Positions 9,870-19,105 are shown, counted from the first letter of the stretch. The stretch is DNA of 64,000 nucleotides from Hufsiella arboris (GCF_009834875.1 NZ_WVHT01000005.1:186001-250000); one strand, 5' to 3'. Numbers and translations: made by a program. Notes: generated from the letters alone by a model not told the origin.

Positions 9870-10154
9870 ATGAAGCATTGCAATATAAGAATCACCGGGA
9901 AGGTACAAGGTGTTTTTTTCAGGGCGTCAACAAAAGCTGTTGCAGACCAGCTCAGCGTAAAAGGGTTTGTGAGAAATGAAAAAGACGGCTCGGTTTATAT
10001 CGAAGCAGAAGGCGATGATTTTTCGATTGAATCGTTTTTAGACTGGTGTAAAGAAGGTCCGCAAAAAGCAGAGGTTGAAAATGTTGAAGTAACAGCGGGC
10101 GAACTAAAAAACTATCGTAATTTTGAAGTGGTTAAAAAGAACATGCTTTGGTAA
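9870..10154 (+). CDS. acyP: Acylphosphatase
   Basis: A small cytoplasmic enzyme that hydrolyses carboxyl-phosphate bonds such as acetyl phosphate and 1,3-bisphosphoglycerate. The 94 residues cover the whole family. The phosphate-binding loop GKVQGVFFRAST carries the catalytic arginine, and GFVRNEKDGSV carries the catalytic asparagine. It stands as a single-gene unit, with a promoter box four bases before its ATG and a terminator whose stem begins inside its last codons. Confidence 0.95.
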   Translation: MKHCNIRITGKVQGVFFRASTKAVADQLSVKGFVRNEKDGSVYIEAEGDDFSIESFLDWCKEGPQKAEVENVEVTAGELKNYRNFEVVKKNMLW

Positions 10155-10176
10155 ACACGGAAGTATGTTCTTTTTT
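10137..10176 (+). terminator. Terminator overlapping the end of the acylphosphatase gene
   Basis: AAGAACATGCTT (10137-10148) pairs over 12 positions, one of them G-T, with AAGTATGTTCTT (10161-10172), followed by a T-run. The upstream arm lies in the last coding triplets. Confidence 0.75.
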
Positions 10177-10198
10177 GTTTCTTAAATAAATCAGGAAA

Positions 10199-11683
10199 TT
10201 GTCTGCTATAAAAAAATTTGCCGGGCAAACGGCGATTTACGGGATCACTACCATATTTTCCCGTATCCTTTATTTCTTCCTTACTCCGGTTTACACCAAT
10301 GTTTACAAGCCCGCAGTTTATGGCGTTTTTACTGTGCTCTACAGTTATGCATCTATAATAAACCCGATACTGGCATTCGGCATGGAAACCACTTTTTTCC
10401 GGTTTCTCAATAAGCAGGACGTTGACAAAAAGAAAGTTTATAATAATGCTTTCCTGATAGTGGCCGGACTGGCTCTGATTTTCCTCGCATTTGCCTGGCT
10501 GTTTGTTGACGACATCGCATTGTGGTTAAAAAAAGACAACCAAACCCTGGCATCAGATTACGCCACGTACGTTAAGTTGTTCATTTACTTGCTGGTTGCT
10601 GACGCAATTTGCGTAATTCCGTTTGCGAAATTACGGGCGGACGGAAGGCCAATTAAATACGGCCTTATAAAAATTGTGAATATATTAAGCTGCATTGGCT
10701 TAAACCTGTTTTTTATTTATGTAGTTCCGTATATCATTAATAATCATTACGCTGGTGCGGCATTGTTTGAAAGCTGGTACCGCCCGGGCTGGGTTGGTTA
10801 TGTTTTTATCTCCAATCTTGCCGCAAGTGTTATAACACTGGCTTTTCTGATCCCTGAAATAGCCGGATTGCAGGTCAAATTCGATCGTTCGTTATTTTAC
10901 CAAATGTTTCATTACAGCTGGCCGGTTCTTATTGCTAATCTCTCTTTCATAATAAATGAAAACCTGGATAAGTTACTTTTGGATAACTTACTACCTGCGG
11001 GGATAAGTAGCCACGACACGGGTATTTACGGTGCTTGTGCTAAGATTGCAGTCTTCCTAAATATATTCATTCAGGCGTTTCGCTTAGGTGCAGAACCATT
11101 TTTCTTCAGTCACGCTAAAAACAAAAACTCGGGAGAAACCTATGCCAGGATCATGAATTATTTCGTGATCACCGTTTGCCTGATCTTTATTGCGATAACA
11201 GCAAATATCAATATTCTGAAACATTTCGTTGGCCCGTCTTACTGGGAAGGATTGAAGGTGGTGCCGGTTTTGCTTTTCGGTTACGTGAGCCTTGGAATTT
11301 ATATGAATCTGTCAATCTGGTATAAATTGTCGGATCAAACCAAGTATGGGCTTTATATTTCCGGAGTTGGCGCCATTGTTACGATTGTCTTCAACCTGCT
11401 CTTTATACCTAAATTTAGTTATATGGCGGCCGCTTGGGTGTCTTTGTCGGCTTATGCAAGTATGATGGTTCTGTCGTACATTCTGGGACAAAAAAATTAT
11501 CCGATTCCGTATAACCTGCAAAAGAATCTTGCCTATATTGTCGCCTCGATAGTAGTGGTTTACCTATGTTTTGTGACATTTAACCGCAGTCTTGTTTTGG
11601 GAAATCTGCTTCTTGTCCTAAGTTCCGCTGGTGCGTTATACATCGAGCGAAAGGAATTGAAAGCCATTTTATTAAAGAAATAA
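10199..11683 (+). CDS. Oligosaccharide flippase family membrane protein (Wzx-like)
   Basis: A 494-residue, highly hydrophobic protein with about fourteen predicted membrane helices, matching the MATE/MOP-type polysaccharide transporters that flip lipid-linked sugars across the inner membrane. The N-terminus KKFAGQTAIYGI and the TPVYTNVYKPAVYG segment are typical of the Bacteroidota subfamily. The start is a TTG at 10199; no ATG is available before the conserved N-terminus. dut follows after 12 bases, so the two are probably cotranscribed, along with the genes after them. There are no glycosyltransferases nearby, so its substrate is unknown. Confidence 0.88.
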   Translation: MSAIKKFAGQTAIYGITTIFSRILYFFLTPVYTNVYKPAVYGVFTVLYSYASIINPILAFGMETTFFRFLNKQDVDKKKVYNNAFLIVAGLALIFLAFAWLFVDDIALWLKKDNQTLASDYATYVKLFIYLLVADAICVIPFAKLRADGRPIKYGLIKIVNILSCIGLNLFFIYVVPYIINNHYAGAALFESWYRPGWVGYVFISNLAASVITLAFLIPEIAGLQVKFDRSLFYQMFHYSWPVLIANLSFIINENLDKLLLDNLLPAGISSHDTGIYGACAKIAVFLNIFIQAFRLGAEPFFFSHAKNKNSGETYARIMNYFVITVCLIFIAITANINILKHFVGPSYWEGLKVVPVLLFGYVSLGIYMNLSIWYKLSDQTKYGLYISGVGAIVTIVFNLLFIPKFSYMAAAWVSLSAYASMMVLSYILGQKNYPIPYNLQKNLAYIVASIVVVYLCFVTFNRSLVLGNLLLVLSSAGALYIERKELKAILLKK

Positions 11684-11695
11684 TTTAATTTTTAT

Positions 11696-12130
11696 ATGAA
11701 CGTTCGTGTTATAAACAGATCAGAGAATAAATTGCCGGCTTATGAAACGGAAGCCTCAGCTGGCATGGATCTGCGGGCTAATTTGCCGGAAGGTGCAGTG
11801 ACATTGAAACCACTGCAACGCGCTTTAATTCCAACGGGATTGTTTATTGAACTTCCGGATGGCTATGAAGCACAGATCCGCCCAAGAAGCGGATTGGCAT
11901 TTAAGCATGGTGTTACAATATTAAATTCACCCGGAACCATTGACGCTGACTACCGAGGTGAACTTAAAATTTTACTGGTAAATCTTTCTGATGCTGATTT
12001 TGTTGTAAAGCACGGCGAACGGGTAGCCCAGATGATTGTAGCAAAACACGAATGTGTTGTTTGGAATGAAGTAGAAGTGATCAATGAAACTGTTCGTGGG
12101 GCCGGCGGATACGGCCATACGGGCGTTTAA
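11696..12130 (+). CDS. dut: dUTP diphosphatase
   Basis: Hydrolyses dUTP to dUMP and pyrophosphate, keeping uracil out of DNA and supplying the thymidylate precursor. The 144-residue protein has the trimeric dUTPase motifs in order: [27 protein letters not shown] (catalytic aspartate), the glutamine of GERVAQMIV, and the C-terminal glycine-rich [10 protein letters not shown]. The ATG start is close behind the flippase gene. The following TPR gene starts eight bases after its stop. Confidence 0.97.
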   Translation: MNVRVINRSENKLPAYETEASAGMDLRANLPEGAVTLKPLQRALIPTGLFIELPDGYEAQIRPRSGLAFKHGVTILNSPGTIDADYRGELKILLVNLSDADFVVKHGERVAQMIVAKHECVVWNEVEVINETVRGAGGYGHTGV

Positions 12131-12137
12131 AAAACCG

Positions 12138-13859
12138 ATGAAAAAATTATCCTCAATTTTACTTATTCTGTCTGCAGCAAGTGCATCTGTGGCGCAACAG
12201 CATAAAGCTGTAATCGTAGCGGGAAAAGTTTTAAGCACTGAGGATAGTTTGCTGGTTAAAGAGCTTTACTACTCTGGTTTACGCGAAAAAACAATTCAGA
12301 ACTATCAGCTTTCATCCGATTATTTCAGCAGAGTTATACAGCTCGACCCAGCTAATGACGCTGCTTTGTATGAACTGGCATCAATCAATCATGCCAAAAA
12401 GAATGACAAAGAAGCGGAAGAACTTGCGAGAAAAGCGGTAACTGTTGAGCCGGAAAATGAATGGTATTGGCTGTTGTTAGCCGACATCTATAAAAGAACT
12501 TCGAATATGCGGGATCTGGTCCCTGTATTTGATGAGCTGATAGCAATTTCTCCCGAGAAGGAAGACTATTATTTTGATAAAGCAAACGCTCTTCTACTGC
12601 AAAATGAGACGGAAAAGGCAGAGCAGGTTTATACTCTTGTAGAGAAAAAATTTGGGGTAAGCGATGATCTAACTTCTGCCAGGCAACGTATCTACCAAAA
12701 GCAGGGAAATTCTGAAAAGGCTGCAGTAGAGCTTGAAAATCTTATAAAAAACAATCCTTCTGAAGTCAAAAATTACATCGAGCTGAGTCAAATATATTCC
12801 ACAAATGGCAATCTGTCAAAAGCCAGGCAGATTTTAGAAGAGGCAAAAAAAATCGATCCTTCTAATGTCTATGTCAGGCTTTCGCTTGCTGATGTTTATC
12901 GGGCAGAAAAGAAAAATGAAGATGCTTTCATTGAGCTAAAAAGTGCGTTTTCCAATCAGAATCTAGATATCGACAATAAGGTTCGGATCGTACTTTCTTT
13001 TTTTCCTGACTTTAAGAATCCGGCAGCGCGTGCTCAGGCAGAAGAGCTGTCCTACCTGATTACGGAATCAAATCCCGGCGATCCAAAGGGATTTTCAGTT
13101 TACGGTGATGTGCTTTTCCAGGAAAATAAATTGAAGGAAGCGGCCGAAGCTTACCGGAAATCACTAAAGTTAAACAATCAGACCTACATGATCTGGGAGC
13201 AATTGCTCAGAATTGATTTAGGTTTGGGCGACGGAGCTGCTGCGATAAAGGATGGCGAAGAAGCATTAACTTATTTTCCGAACCAGGCGCCATTATATCT
13301 ATACACAGGGATTGGCTATGCTCAGAAAGGAAACCATGCCAGGGCGGTTACCTATTTAAAAAATGCTTCTTCAATCGGTTCGGAGGACAAACAAGTGCAG
13401 GCCCAAACATGGGCCAGCCTGGGCGATTCATATAACGCATTGAAACAGTTTCAGGAATCGGACGCTGCCTATGAGAAGGCACTTCAGATTGATCCGGATA
13501 ATACCTACACGCTGAACAATTACGCCTATTATTTATCGTTAAGGAATGAGAATCTTGATAAAGCGGCGCAAATGTCGCTCAAAACAAACCAGATCGATCA
13601 AAATAATGCCTCCTTTGAGGATACATACGCCTGGATACTATTTAAGCAAAAGAAATTTACCGATGCCCGCAAATGGATGGAAAAGGCGCTAAGTGATGAT
13701 CAGTCTAAAAGCTCGACCCAGGTTGAGCATTATGGCGATATACTTTATCAGCTCGGTGAAAAAGATCAGGCGTTGAAACAGTGGATAAAAGCGAAAGAAT
13801 ATGGCGGAAGCTCTCAAAAACTACAACAGAAAATTGATACGAAAACATTTATTGAATAA
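12138..13859 (+). CDS. Secreted TPR-repeat protein
   Basis: A 573-residue protein with a signal peptide (MKKLSSILLILSAASASVAQ) followed by tandem TPR units spanning nearly the whole mature part; repeats such as ALYELASINHAKKNDKEAEE and YTLNNYAYYLSLRNENLDKA have the expected spacing. TPR arrays bind proteins, so this is probably a periplasmic scaffold. The ATG at 12138 was preferred to an upstream ATG at 12084 inside dut, because only the inner one opens with a signal peptide. The gene order dut, TPR, DUF4292, LytM is one I recognise from related genomes and suggests an envelope-related job. Confidence 0.85.
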   Translation: MKKLSSILLILSAASASVAQQHKAVIVAGKVLSTEDSLLVKELYYSGLREKTIQNYQLSSDYFSRVIQLDPANDAALYELASINHAKKNDKEAEELARKAVTVEPENEWYWLLLADIYKRTSNMRDLVPVFDELIAISPEKEDYYFDKANALLLQNETEKAEQVYTLVEKKFGVSDDLTSARQRIYQKQGNSEKAAVELENLIKNNPSEVKNYIELSQIYSTNGNLSKARQILEEAKKIDPSNVYVRLSLADVYRAEKKNEDAFIELKSAFSNQNLDIDNKVRIVLSFFPDFKNPAARAQAEELSYLITESNPGDPKGFSVYGDVLFQENKLKEAAEAYRKSLKLNNQTYMIWEQLLRIDLGLGDGAAAIKDGEEALTYFPNQAPLYLYTGIGYAQKGNHARAVTYLKNASSIGSEDKQVQAQTWASLGDSYNALKQFQESDAAYEKALQIDPDNTYTLNNYAYYLSLRNENLDKAAQMSLKTNQIDQNNASFEDTYAWILFKQKKFTDARKWMEKALSDDQSKSSTQVEHYGDILYQLGEKDQALKQWIKAKEYGGSSQKLQQKIDTKTFIE

Positions 13860-14616
13860 CTTATTTCTTGTGATGCTCGTAATTGTCTTTTTTGCATGCA
13901 AAACAAAAAAGGCACTGGTCGACAATGCACCTGCGAAATCAACAACTAACTCCTCTAAAGCGGCAACGCTTAGCAGCATTGAACGTTCGCAAGCCAATTT
14001 CAGCACGCTAAACATCCGGTCAAAAGCCGATCTCGGCATCGATAACAAAAGCTACGATGTCAGTATGAATATCCGGATCAAGAAAGATCAGATGATCTGG
14101 GTATCGATAACAGCCATCGCAGGGATCGAGGTTGCTCGGGCGTTGATAACTCCTGATAGTTTAAAAATTCTTAACCGCTTACAGGGTATATATACACATC
14201 AGCCCTTTAGTTACGTTCATCAGTTTGCAAACCGGCAGATAACTTTTAAATCGGTGCAGGCGCTTCTTGTTGGAAACTGCATCCCGGAGTTGTTAAATGA
14301 GAATTCTGACCTGAGCCAGGACAGTGCCGGAGTTAAACTGAACGGTGTATTGAAACAGCTTGCTTACGAAGTGATTTTTAATCCAAGCCTGAATGTTACA
14401 AAGACATCCTTGCGGGATGATCCCGCCGGACAGAACCTTGCAGCAAATTACAGCGCCATTGAACCCGAAAATCGAATTGTTATTCCTCACCGATTGAAAA
14501 TAAACTCTGCAGCAGGAGGTAAAAGGTTTAATGTTGAACTCAATTACACTAAAGTGGATGTAGATCAGGAGATCGACTTTCCTTTTTTTGTATCAAAAAA
14601 ATATCAGGAAAATTAA
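13834..14616 (+). CDS. DUF4292 lipoprotein
   Basis: An approximately 260-residue lipoprotein of the DUF4292 family, function unestablished; the fold is thought to resemble outer-membrane lipoprotein carriers. The N-terminal hydrophobic run LFLVMLVIVFFAC ends in the lipidated cysteine. No ATG gives a clean signal peptide: TTG at 13834 (positively charged n-region) and TTG at 13852 both do, while ATG at 13801 leaves a 33-residue leader. All three overlap the end of the TPR gene, which points to translational coupling. The end is certain, the start is not. Confidence 0.8.
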   Translation: MIRKHLLNNLFLVMLVIVFFACKTKKALVDNAPAKSTTNSSKAATLSSIERSQANFSTLNIRSKADLGIDNKSYDVSMNIRIKKDQMIWVSITAIAGIEVARALITPDSLKILNRLQGIYTHQPFSYVHQFANRQITFKSVQALLVGNCIPELLNENSDLSQDSAGVKLNGVLKQLAYEVIFNPSLNVTKTSLRDDPAGQNLAANYSAIEPENRIVIPHRLKINSAAGGKRFNVELNYTKVDVDQEIDFPFFVSKKYQEN

Positions 14617-14658
14617 TCTGACAGCTTTGATACTTCTTTTAAGCATGTATCATTTTAT

Positions 14659-14666
14659 TAGATTTG
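14659..14666 (+). promoter_or_regulatory. -7 promoter box for the EnvC-like gene
   Basis: TAGATTTG fits TAnnTTTG and is followed by CCGC and then the ATG, a four-base gap that predicts a leaderless message independent of the upstream operon. Confidence 0.6.
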
Positions 14667-14670
14667 CCGC

Positions 14671-15942
14671 ATGAGGTTTGTTAGGCTGTTCATTTTCGTT
14701 TTCATTTTTCTTTCAGGTGGCAAGTTATTCGCTCAGAGCAGTTCCGAACTGAAACGGCAGAAAGAAGCGCTGACCCGTGAAATCGAGATGCTTAACAGTA
14801 GTTTAAAGCAGACCAGCAGCAGCAAGCGCCTGTCCTTAAAACAAATAAATGTACTGGAAGCCCAAATCAGGTTGCGCGAGCAAAAGATCGGAACTATAAA
14901 TTCCGAGATAAGGCTGTTGAATAACCAGATATCTGATAATACGAGCACCGTACATTCGCTGCAAAGCCAGCTTGAAAAGCTGAAAAAGGAATATGCGGGA
15001 ATGGTACTTTTCGCGTTTCGAAATCAAAGTGCCTACAGCAAGTTAATGTTCATATTCGCTGCCCAGGATTTTAACCAGGCATATAAGCGTTTGAAATATT
15101 TGCAGCAATTTGGCGATTACCGCAGAAAGCAGGCGCAGTATATCCTCGGAACACAAAAGGACCTGAATATAAAAATAGTTGAGCTCGACCAGAATAAGCG
15201 GCAGAAGAGCAACCTGCTTAGCGAGGAAGAAAAAGAGAAAACGACATTAGGCGGCGAAAAGAATAATAAAGCCAAAGAACTCGGTAAACTTGCCAAGGAA
15301 GAAAAACAGCTCAAACGAGAAATATCCAAAAAGCAGCAACAGGCAGCGCGATTAAACAGCGCTATCCGGGCGGCGATTAACCGGGAGATATTAGCCGCAA
15401 AACGAAAAGCTGAACAAGAGGCAAGAGAGGCTGCGGCGCGAGCGAAGGCTGAAAACCCTTCGGCTCCGGCCCCGGCACCTAAAACGGTATCAAATACGTC
15501 AAGTGTTCTGGCCGCTACGCCGGAAGCTCTAAAATTATCTTCAGATTTTTTAAGTAACCGCGGCAGATTGCCCTGGCCTGTATCGAACGGTGTAATCGTT
15601 GAAGGTTTTGGCCCGCATCGCCAGGGTGTAAATGTGATGATCAATAATGATGGAATTGATATAAAAACAGCTGAAGGAGCCAGTGTAAGAGCAGTTTTCT
15701 CTGGAGATGTGACCCGTGTTATGGATGTAGGAGGATCATATGCTGTTCTAATCAGACATGGTGAATATTTTACGGTTTACTCTAATCTGAAATCGGTAAA
15801 TGTATCAAACGGGCAAAAAGTTAGTGTTAAACAAGCGATAGGGTCGGTTATAACCGATTCAAGCGATGGAACGACTCTGCTGCATTTCGAAGTTCGGAAG
15901 GGTGCTGACCCGATGAATCCATCAAGCTGGCTGGCGAATTAA
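14671..15942 (+). CDS. EnvC-like murein hydrolase activator with degenerate LytM domain
   Basis: A 423-residue exported protein: signal peptide to about residue 21 (GKLFAQ), a long coiled coil (about 22-250) with leucine and charge periodicity, an alanine/proline-rich linker, and a C-terminal LytM/M23 domain (about 300-420). The domain lacks most catalytic residues: the first zinc-binding His is Asn326, the YxHL histidine is Asn372 and the first His of HxH is Leu403; only Asp330 and His405 remain. Coiled coil plus dead LytM is the EnvC design, in which the protein activates cell-wall amidases during daughter-cell separation. It is therefore unlikely to be a peptidase itself, although the family is usually annotated that way. 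Confidence 0.88.
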   Translation: MRFVRLFIFVFIFLSGGKLFAQSSSELKRQKEALTREIEMLNSSLKQTSSSKRLSLKQINVLEAQIRLREQKIGTINSEIRLLNNQISDNTSTVHSLQSQLEKLKKEYAGMVLFAFRNQSAYSKLMFIFAAQDFNQAYKRLKYLQQFGDYRRKQAQYILGTQKDLNIKIVELDQNKRQKSNLLSEEEKEKTTLGGEKNNKAKELGKLAKEEKQLKREISKKQQQAARLNSAIRAAINREILAAKRKAEQEAREAAARAKAENPSAPAPAPKTVSNTSSVLAATPEALKLSSDFLSNRGRLPWPVSNGVIVEGFGPHRQGVNVMINNDGIDIKTAEGASVRAVFSGDVTRVMDVGGSYAVLIRHGEYFTVYSNLKSVNVSNGQKVSVKQAIGSVITDSSDGTTLLHFEVRKGADPMNPSSWLAN

Positions 15943-16057
15943 AACGAATAGTAACAATAAACTTTTCACCGGGGAAACCGTCTGACTTTAACGCACGTAG
16001 ATAGTTGTAATAGATTCGTTGCAAAAAAAACAAGGAAACTCTCAATATAAAAATGTC

Positions 16058-16065
16058 TATATTTG
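16058..16065 (+). promoter_or_regulatory. -7 promoter box for the tatA pair
   Basis: TATATTTG fits TAnnTTTG. The ATG of the first tatA lies 24 bases further on, so this message has a short leader. An in-frame TTG at 16063 falls inside the box and is not a credible start. Confidence 0.55.
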
Positions 16066-16089
16066 TCACCTGTAATTAATTGTAAAACA

Positions 16090-16356
16090 ATGTATACGTC
16101 CAGTTTATTATTCCTGAACATAGGAACTCCGGAACTGATGATCATCCTTCTGGTGGTGTTGCTATTGTTCGGTGGGCAGAAGCTTCCAGAGCTTGCCCGT
16201 GGTTTGGGAAAAGGAATTCGTGAGTTTAAAGATGCTTCTGAAGGAGTAAAGCGGGAAATCCATCGGAATATAAATTCCGTAAGTGATGATTTGGATGTAG
16301 ATTCAGATCAGAAGAAAACTGATACTCCAATTAATGATCATATATCGTCTAATTAA
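16090..16356 (+). CDS. tatA: Twin-arginine translocase subunit TatA (first copy)
   Basis: An 88-residue TatA/TatE-type protein, the pore-forming part of the system that exports folded proteins. It has the short N-terminal helix with GTPEL, the membrane segment MIILLVVLLLFG, the FGGQKLPELARGLGKGI hinge plus amphipathic helix, and a charged acidic tail. The ATG at 16090 was chosen over a TTG at 16063 that lies in the promoter. A second tatA follows after 12 bases. TatC is not in the window. Confidence 0.93.
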   Translation: MYTSSLLFLNIGTPELMIILLVVLLLFGGQKLPELARGLGKGIREFKDASEGVKREIHRNINSVSDDLDVDSDQKKTDTPINDHISSN

Positions 16357-16368
16357 AAAAATATTGCC

Positions 16369-16536
16369 ATGCTAGGAACACCCGAAATTATTATCATTCT
16401 TGTTGTTGTTCTGCTTTTATTCGGAGGCAGAAAAATTCCTGAACTTATGCGCGGTTTGGGCCGTGGGGTAAAGGAATTTAAAGATGCAAAAGATACCCCT
16501 TCAGGATACAGTGAAGAAGAAAGAAAAAACAGCTAA
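16369..16536 (+). CDS. tatA: Twin-arginine translocase subunit TatA, minimal second copy
   Basis: A 55-residue gene short enough to be missed by length cut-offs. It begins [20 protein letters not shown] and continues [20 protein letters not shown], so the membrane helix, the FGG hinge and the amphipathic helix are intact, but the tail is only about 15 residues. Its closeness to the first copy suggests tandem duplication with loss or gain of the tail. A strong terminator follows. Whether the two have split TatA and TatB roles is unknown; neither shows a TatB signature that I can recognise. Confidence 0.9.
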   Translation: MLGTPEIIIILVVVLLLFGGRKIPELMRGLGRGVKEFKDAKDTPSGYSEEERKNS

Positions 16537-16555
16537 CGGCTGAATGTCGAAATTT

Positions 16556-16587
16556 AAAAACCTCGCACAAAATGCGGGGTTTTTTTG
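16556..16587 (+). terminator. Strong hairpin terminator after the tatA pair
   Basis: CCTCGCA (16561-16567) pairs with TGCGGGG (16573-16579), one pair being T-G, around a five-base loop; an A-run precedes it and a T-run of seven follows. Confidence 0.9.
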
Positions 16588-16687
16588 TTTTATGAATATT
16601 TGAATATGCATTTTGTTAAATCTTTGAAACAAAATGCCGCCTTTCTTTGATATATTTTTTTAAATTGCTTAATCAAGTTGAAAATTA

Positions 16688-18136
16688 ATGGAAACTGTTT
16701 CTTATTTCGGTTCTTACTTAGCGGATAATAAGGTTTGGGATGAAATGTACGACCAGAATAGCGAAATACGAGAGCAGTATAAACGTGTTTATAACTATTT
16801 GTCTAGCGAATCGGTTGAAGATTTGAATAAAAAAGAAGAACTGGCCAAAAAATTATTCATGAGCCAGGGTATAACTTTTACCGTTTATAACAGCGGCGAA
16901 GGAATTGAAAAGATTTTCCCGTTTGATATTATCCCACGAATTATTACAAGCAGCGAATGGACTTTTATTGAAGGCGGCATTAAGCAACGTTTAAAGGCGC
17001 TCAACTTATTCCTAAAAGACGTCTACGGCAACCAGTTTATCATTAAAGACGGAATCGTTCCCATAGATATGATCTATTCATGCCCTCATTTTATCAGGGA
17101 GATGAGTATGGTTCAGGTTCCGCATGATATTTACGTACACATTGCCGGTATCGACTTAATCCGCGACAGCGACGGAACCTTTTATGTGCTTGAGGATAAT
17201 CTCCGGACGCCGTCAGGTGTGAGTTATATGCTCGAAAATCGTGAGATTACCAAACGCCTCTTTCCTGATCTTTTGCCGCAATGTAAGGTCCGTGGAGTGA
17301 TGGACTATCCAAATATCTTGCACAAAAATTTGTTATCGCTTTCACCAAGAGCTGTATCAAACCCAACGGTTGTGCTTCTTTCGCCGGGAATGTATAACTC
17401 TGCTTATTTTGAGCATACTACGCTGGCCCGCCTTATGGGGGTAGAATTGGTAGAGGGACGTGACCTGGTTGTGCAGAATCATCATGTTTATATGAGGACA
17501 ACCCGCGGTTTAAAACAAGTTGATGTGATTTATCGCCGCGTAGATGACGAATACCTGGATCCGCTGGTCTTTAACCCATCCAGCATGCTTGGCGTGGCGG
17601 GCATCATGAGCGCCTATCGTAAAGGAAATGTTTCAATCATTAACGCCATCGGAAACGGCGTTGCCGATGATAAAGCAGTGTATGCTTACGTTCCTGAAAT
17701 GATAAGATACTACCTGAACGAAGAGCCGATTTTAAAAAATGTTCCTACTTACCAACTTCGCAATCCGGAAGAAAAGGAATATGTTTTTGAGAATATTAAT
17801 ACAATGGTGATCAAAAAAACTAATGAAAGCGGCGGCTATGGGATGCTGATGGGATTTGCGTCCTCCGAGGAGGAAATCGATAATTATAAAAAAGAAATCC
17901 TGAAAGATACCCGCCAGTTTATAGCCCAGCCCACCATTAATCTTTCTGCTGCACCTTGTTACCTCCAGGGGAAATTAAGCCCGCGAAGGGTCGACTTACG
18001 CCCATACGCTTTATGCGGACCTGGCGGTATTGAAATTGTTCCCGGCGGATTGACCCGTGTTGCTCTACGCGAAGGATCTCTTGTTGTAAATAGCTCGCAG
18101 GGAGGTGGGAGCAAGGATACCTGGGTGCTTGCCTGA
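16688..18136 (+). CDS. Circularly permuted type 2 ATP-grasp protein
   Basis: A 482-residue member of the circularly permuted ATP-grasp (DUF404/DUF407) family, predicted to form an amide or peptide bond through an acyl-phosphate intermediate. Visible family signatures are VLEDNLRTPSGVSYMLENR, the INAIGNGVADDK segment, the KKTNESGGYGML ATP-binding loop, and LRPYALCG near the end. It has no signal peptide. It is the first gene of a tight three-gene unit with an alpha-E protein and a transglutaminase-like protein, an arrangement found across many bacteria and proposed to make or process an unidentified peptide-like product. Confidence 0.92.
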   Translation: METVSYFGSYLADNKVWDEMYDQNSEIREQYKRVYNYLSSESVEDLNKKEELAKKLFMSQGITFTVYNSGEGIEKIFPFDIIPRIITSSEWTFIEGGIKQRLKALNLFLKDVYGNQFIIKDGIVPIDMIYSCPHFIREMSMVQVPHDIYVHIAGIDLIRDSDGTFYVLEDNLRTPSGVSYMLENREITKRLFPDLLPQCKVRGVMDYPNILHKNLLSLSPRAVSNPTVVLLSPGMYNSAYFEHTTLARLMGVELVEGRDLVVQNHHVYMRTTRGLKQVDVIYRRVDDEYLDPLVFNPSSMLGVAGIMSAYRKGNVSIINAIGNGVADDKAVYAYVPEMIRYYLNEEPILKNVPTYQLRNPEEKEYVFENINTMVIKKTNESGGYGMLMGFASSEEEIDNYKKEILKDTRQFIAQPTINLSAAPCYLQGKLSPRRVDLRPYALCGPGGIEIVPGGLTRVALREGSLVVNSSQGGGSKDTWVLA

Positions 18137-18165
18137 TCAATTATTTATTAAACGAAATACAAAGT

Positions 18166-19095
18166 ATGTTAAGCAGAGTTGCCGATAGTTTATACTGGCT
18201 GAGCAGGTACGTAGAAAGAAGTGACGGGATTTTGAGAATGCTGAAAATAAATTATGCCACTTCGCAGGATTCAATATCAGAATTCAGCTGGGAACCAGTG
18301 ATAAATATTTTTGCACCCAGTAATGAAAATGCTCCGGATATAAAGAACAGCCGGGAAGTTTTGCAATACATGATCACTGACAAGGAGAATCATTACTCTG
18401 TGCTAAACATCATTACCCGTGCACGTGAAAATGCCAGGAGTGTTCAGGATCACATTACAAAAGATTTGTGGCAATCGCTTAACGAATATTATCTGATTGT
18501 TAGAGACTCAGCTGTAAAAAAATCGCTGCAAAAGGACGATCCGGTGTCGGCGCTTGATTTGTTAATTAAACAAGTGATGCTTTTTTATGGCACAGCAGAG
18601 ATAAGCATGGCAAGAGGAGAGGGCCGCAGTTTTATGAGCATCGGCAAGTATCTCGAACGAAGCATCCAGTCGGTTGATATTCTCGATATTAAGTTTGGCA
18701 CGGCCAGCAGCAACCCTGATTTATTAAGTGATACCAGTTACTGGAAAAACCTGTTGCTTTCAATCGGTGGATACGAATTATATCTTAAATGCTATCGGCA
18801 GGGCTTTGAGGCAGAAAACGTTTTGGAGCAGGTGGTGTTAAATGTCGACTTTCCCAGATCGGTGCTTTATGCGATTAATCAGCTTAAACGATATTTTGAG
18901 CGTTTACGCAGCGATAGCAACATGGAAAGTTACCTCGAACTGCTTTTTACCATTGGTAAACTGCAAAGCCGTATTCAGTACAGTTCGGTGCAAACCATAC
19001 GCGAAGAGGGTTTGCATGCATTTTTGACGGACACACGACAGGAGCTTTTTAAAATAGGAAACGCCTTAAACAAGCATTATTTTGCATATACCTAG
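18166..19095 (+). CDS. Alpha-E domain-containing protein
   Basis: A 309-residue all-helical protein opening MLSRVADSLYWLSRYVERSDGI, the signature of the alpha-E family, with later family motifs at GEGRSFMSIGKYLERS. Its molecular function is not established; it occurs next to circularly permuted ATP-grasp and transglutaminase genes, sometimes fused to the former, which implies a physical complex. It sits 29 bases after the ATP-grasp gene and 10 before the transglutaminase gene. Confidence 0.92.
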   Translation: MLSRVADSLYWLSRYVERSDGILRMLKINYATSQDSISEFSWEPVINIFAPSNENAPDIKNSREVLQYMITDKENHYSVLNIITRARENARSVQDHITKDLWQSLNEYYLIVRDSAVKKSLQKDDPVSALDLLIKQVMLFYGTAEISMARGEGRSFMSIGKYLERSIQSVDILDIKFGTASSNPDLLSDTSYWKNLLLSIGGYELYLKCYRQGFEAENVLEQVVLNVDFPRSVLYAINQLKRYFERLRSDSNMESYLELLFTIGKLQSRIQYSSVQTIREEGLHAFLTDTRQELFKIGNALNKHYFAYT

Positions 19096-19105
19096 AACTC
19101 AAATT

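Noticed and set aside
15117-15644. 175-codon open frame on the minus strand
   Set aside because: It lies antisense within the EnvC-like gene, whose coding evidence is strong. The translation is low-complexity and shows no domain.
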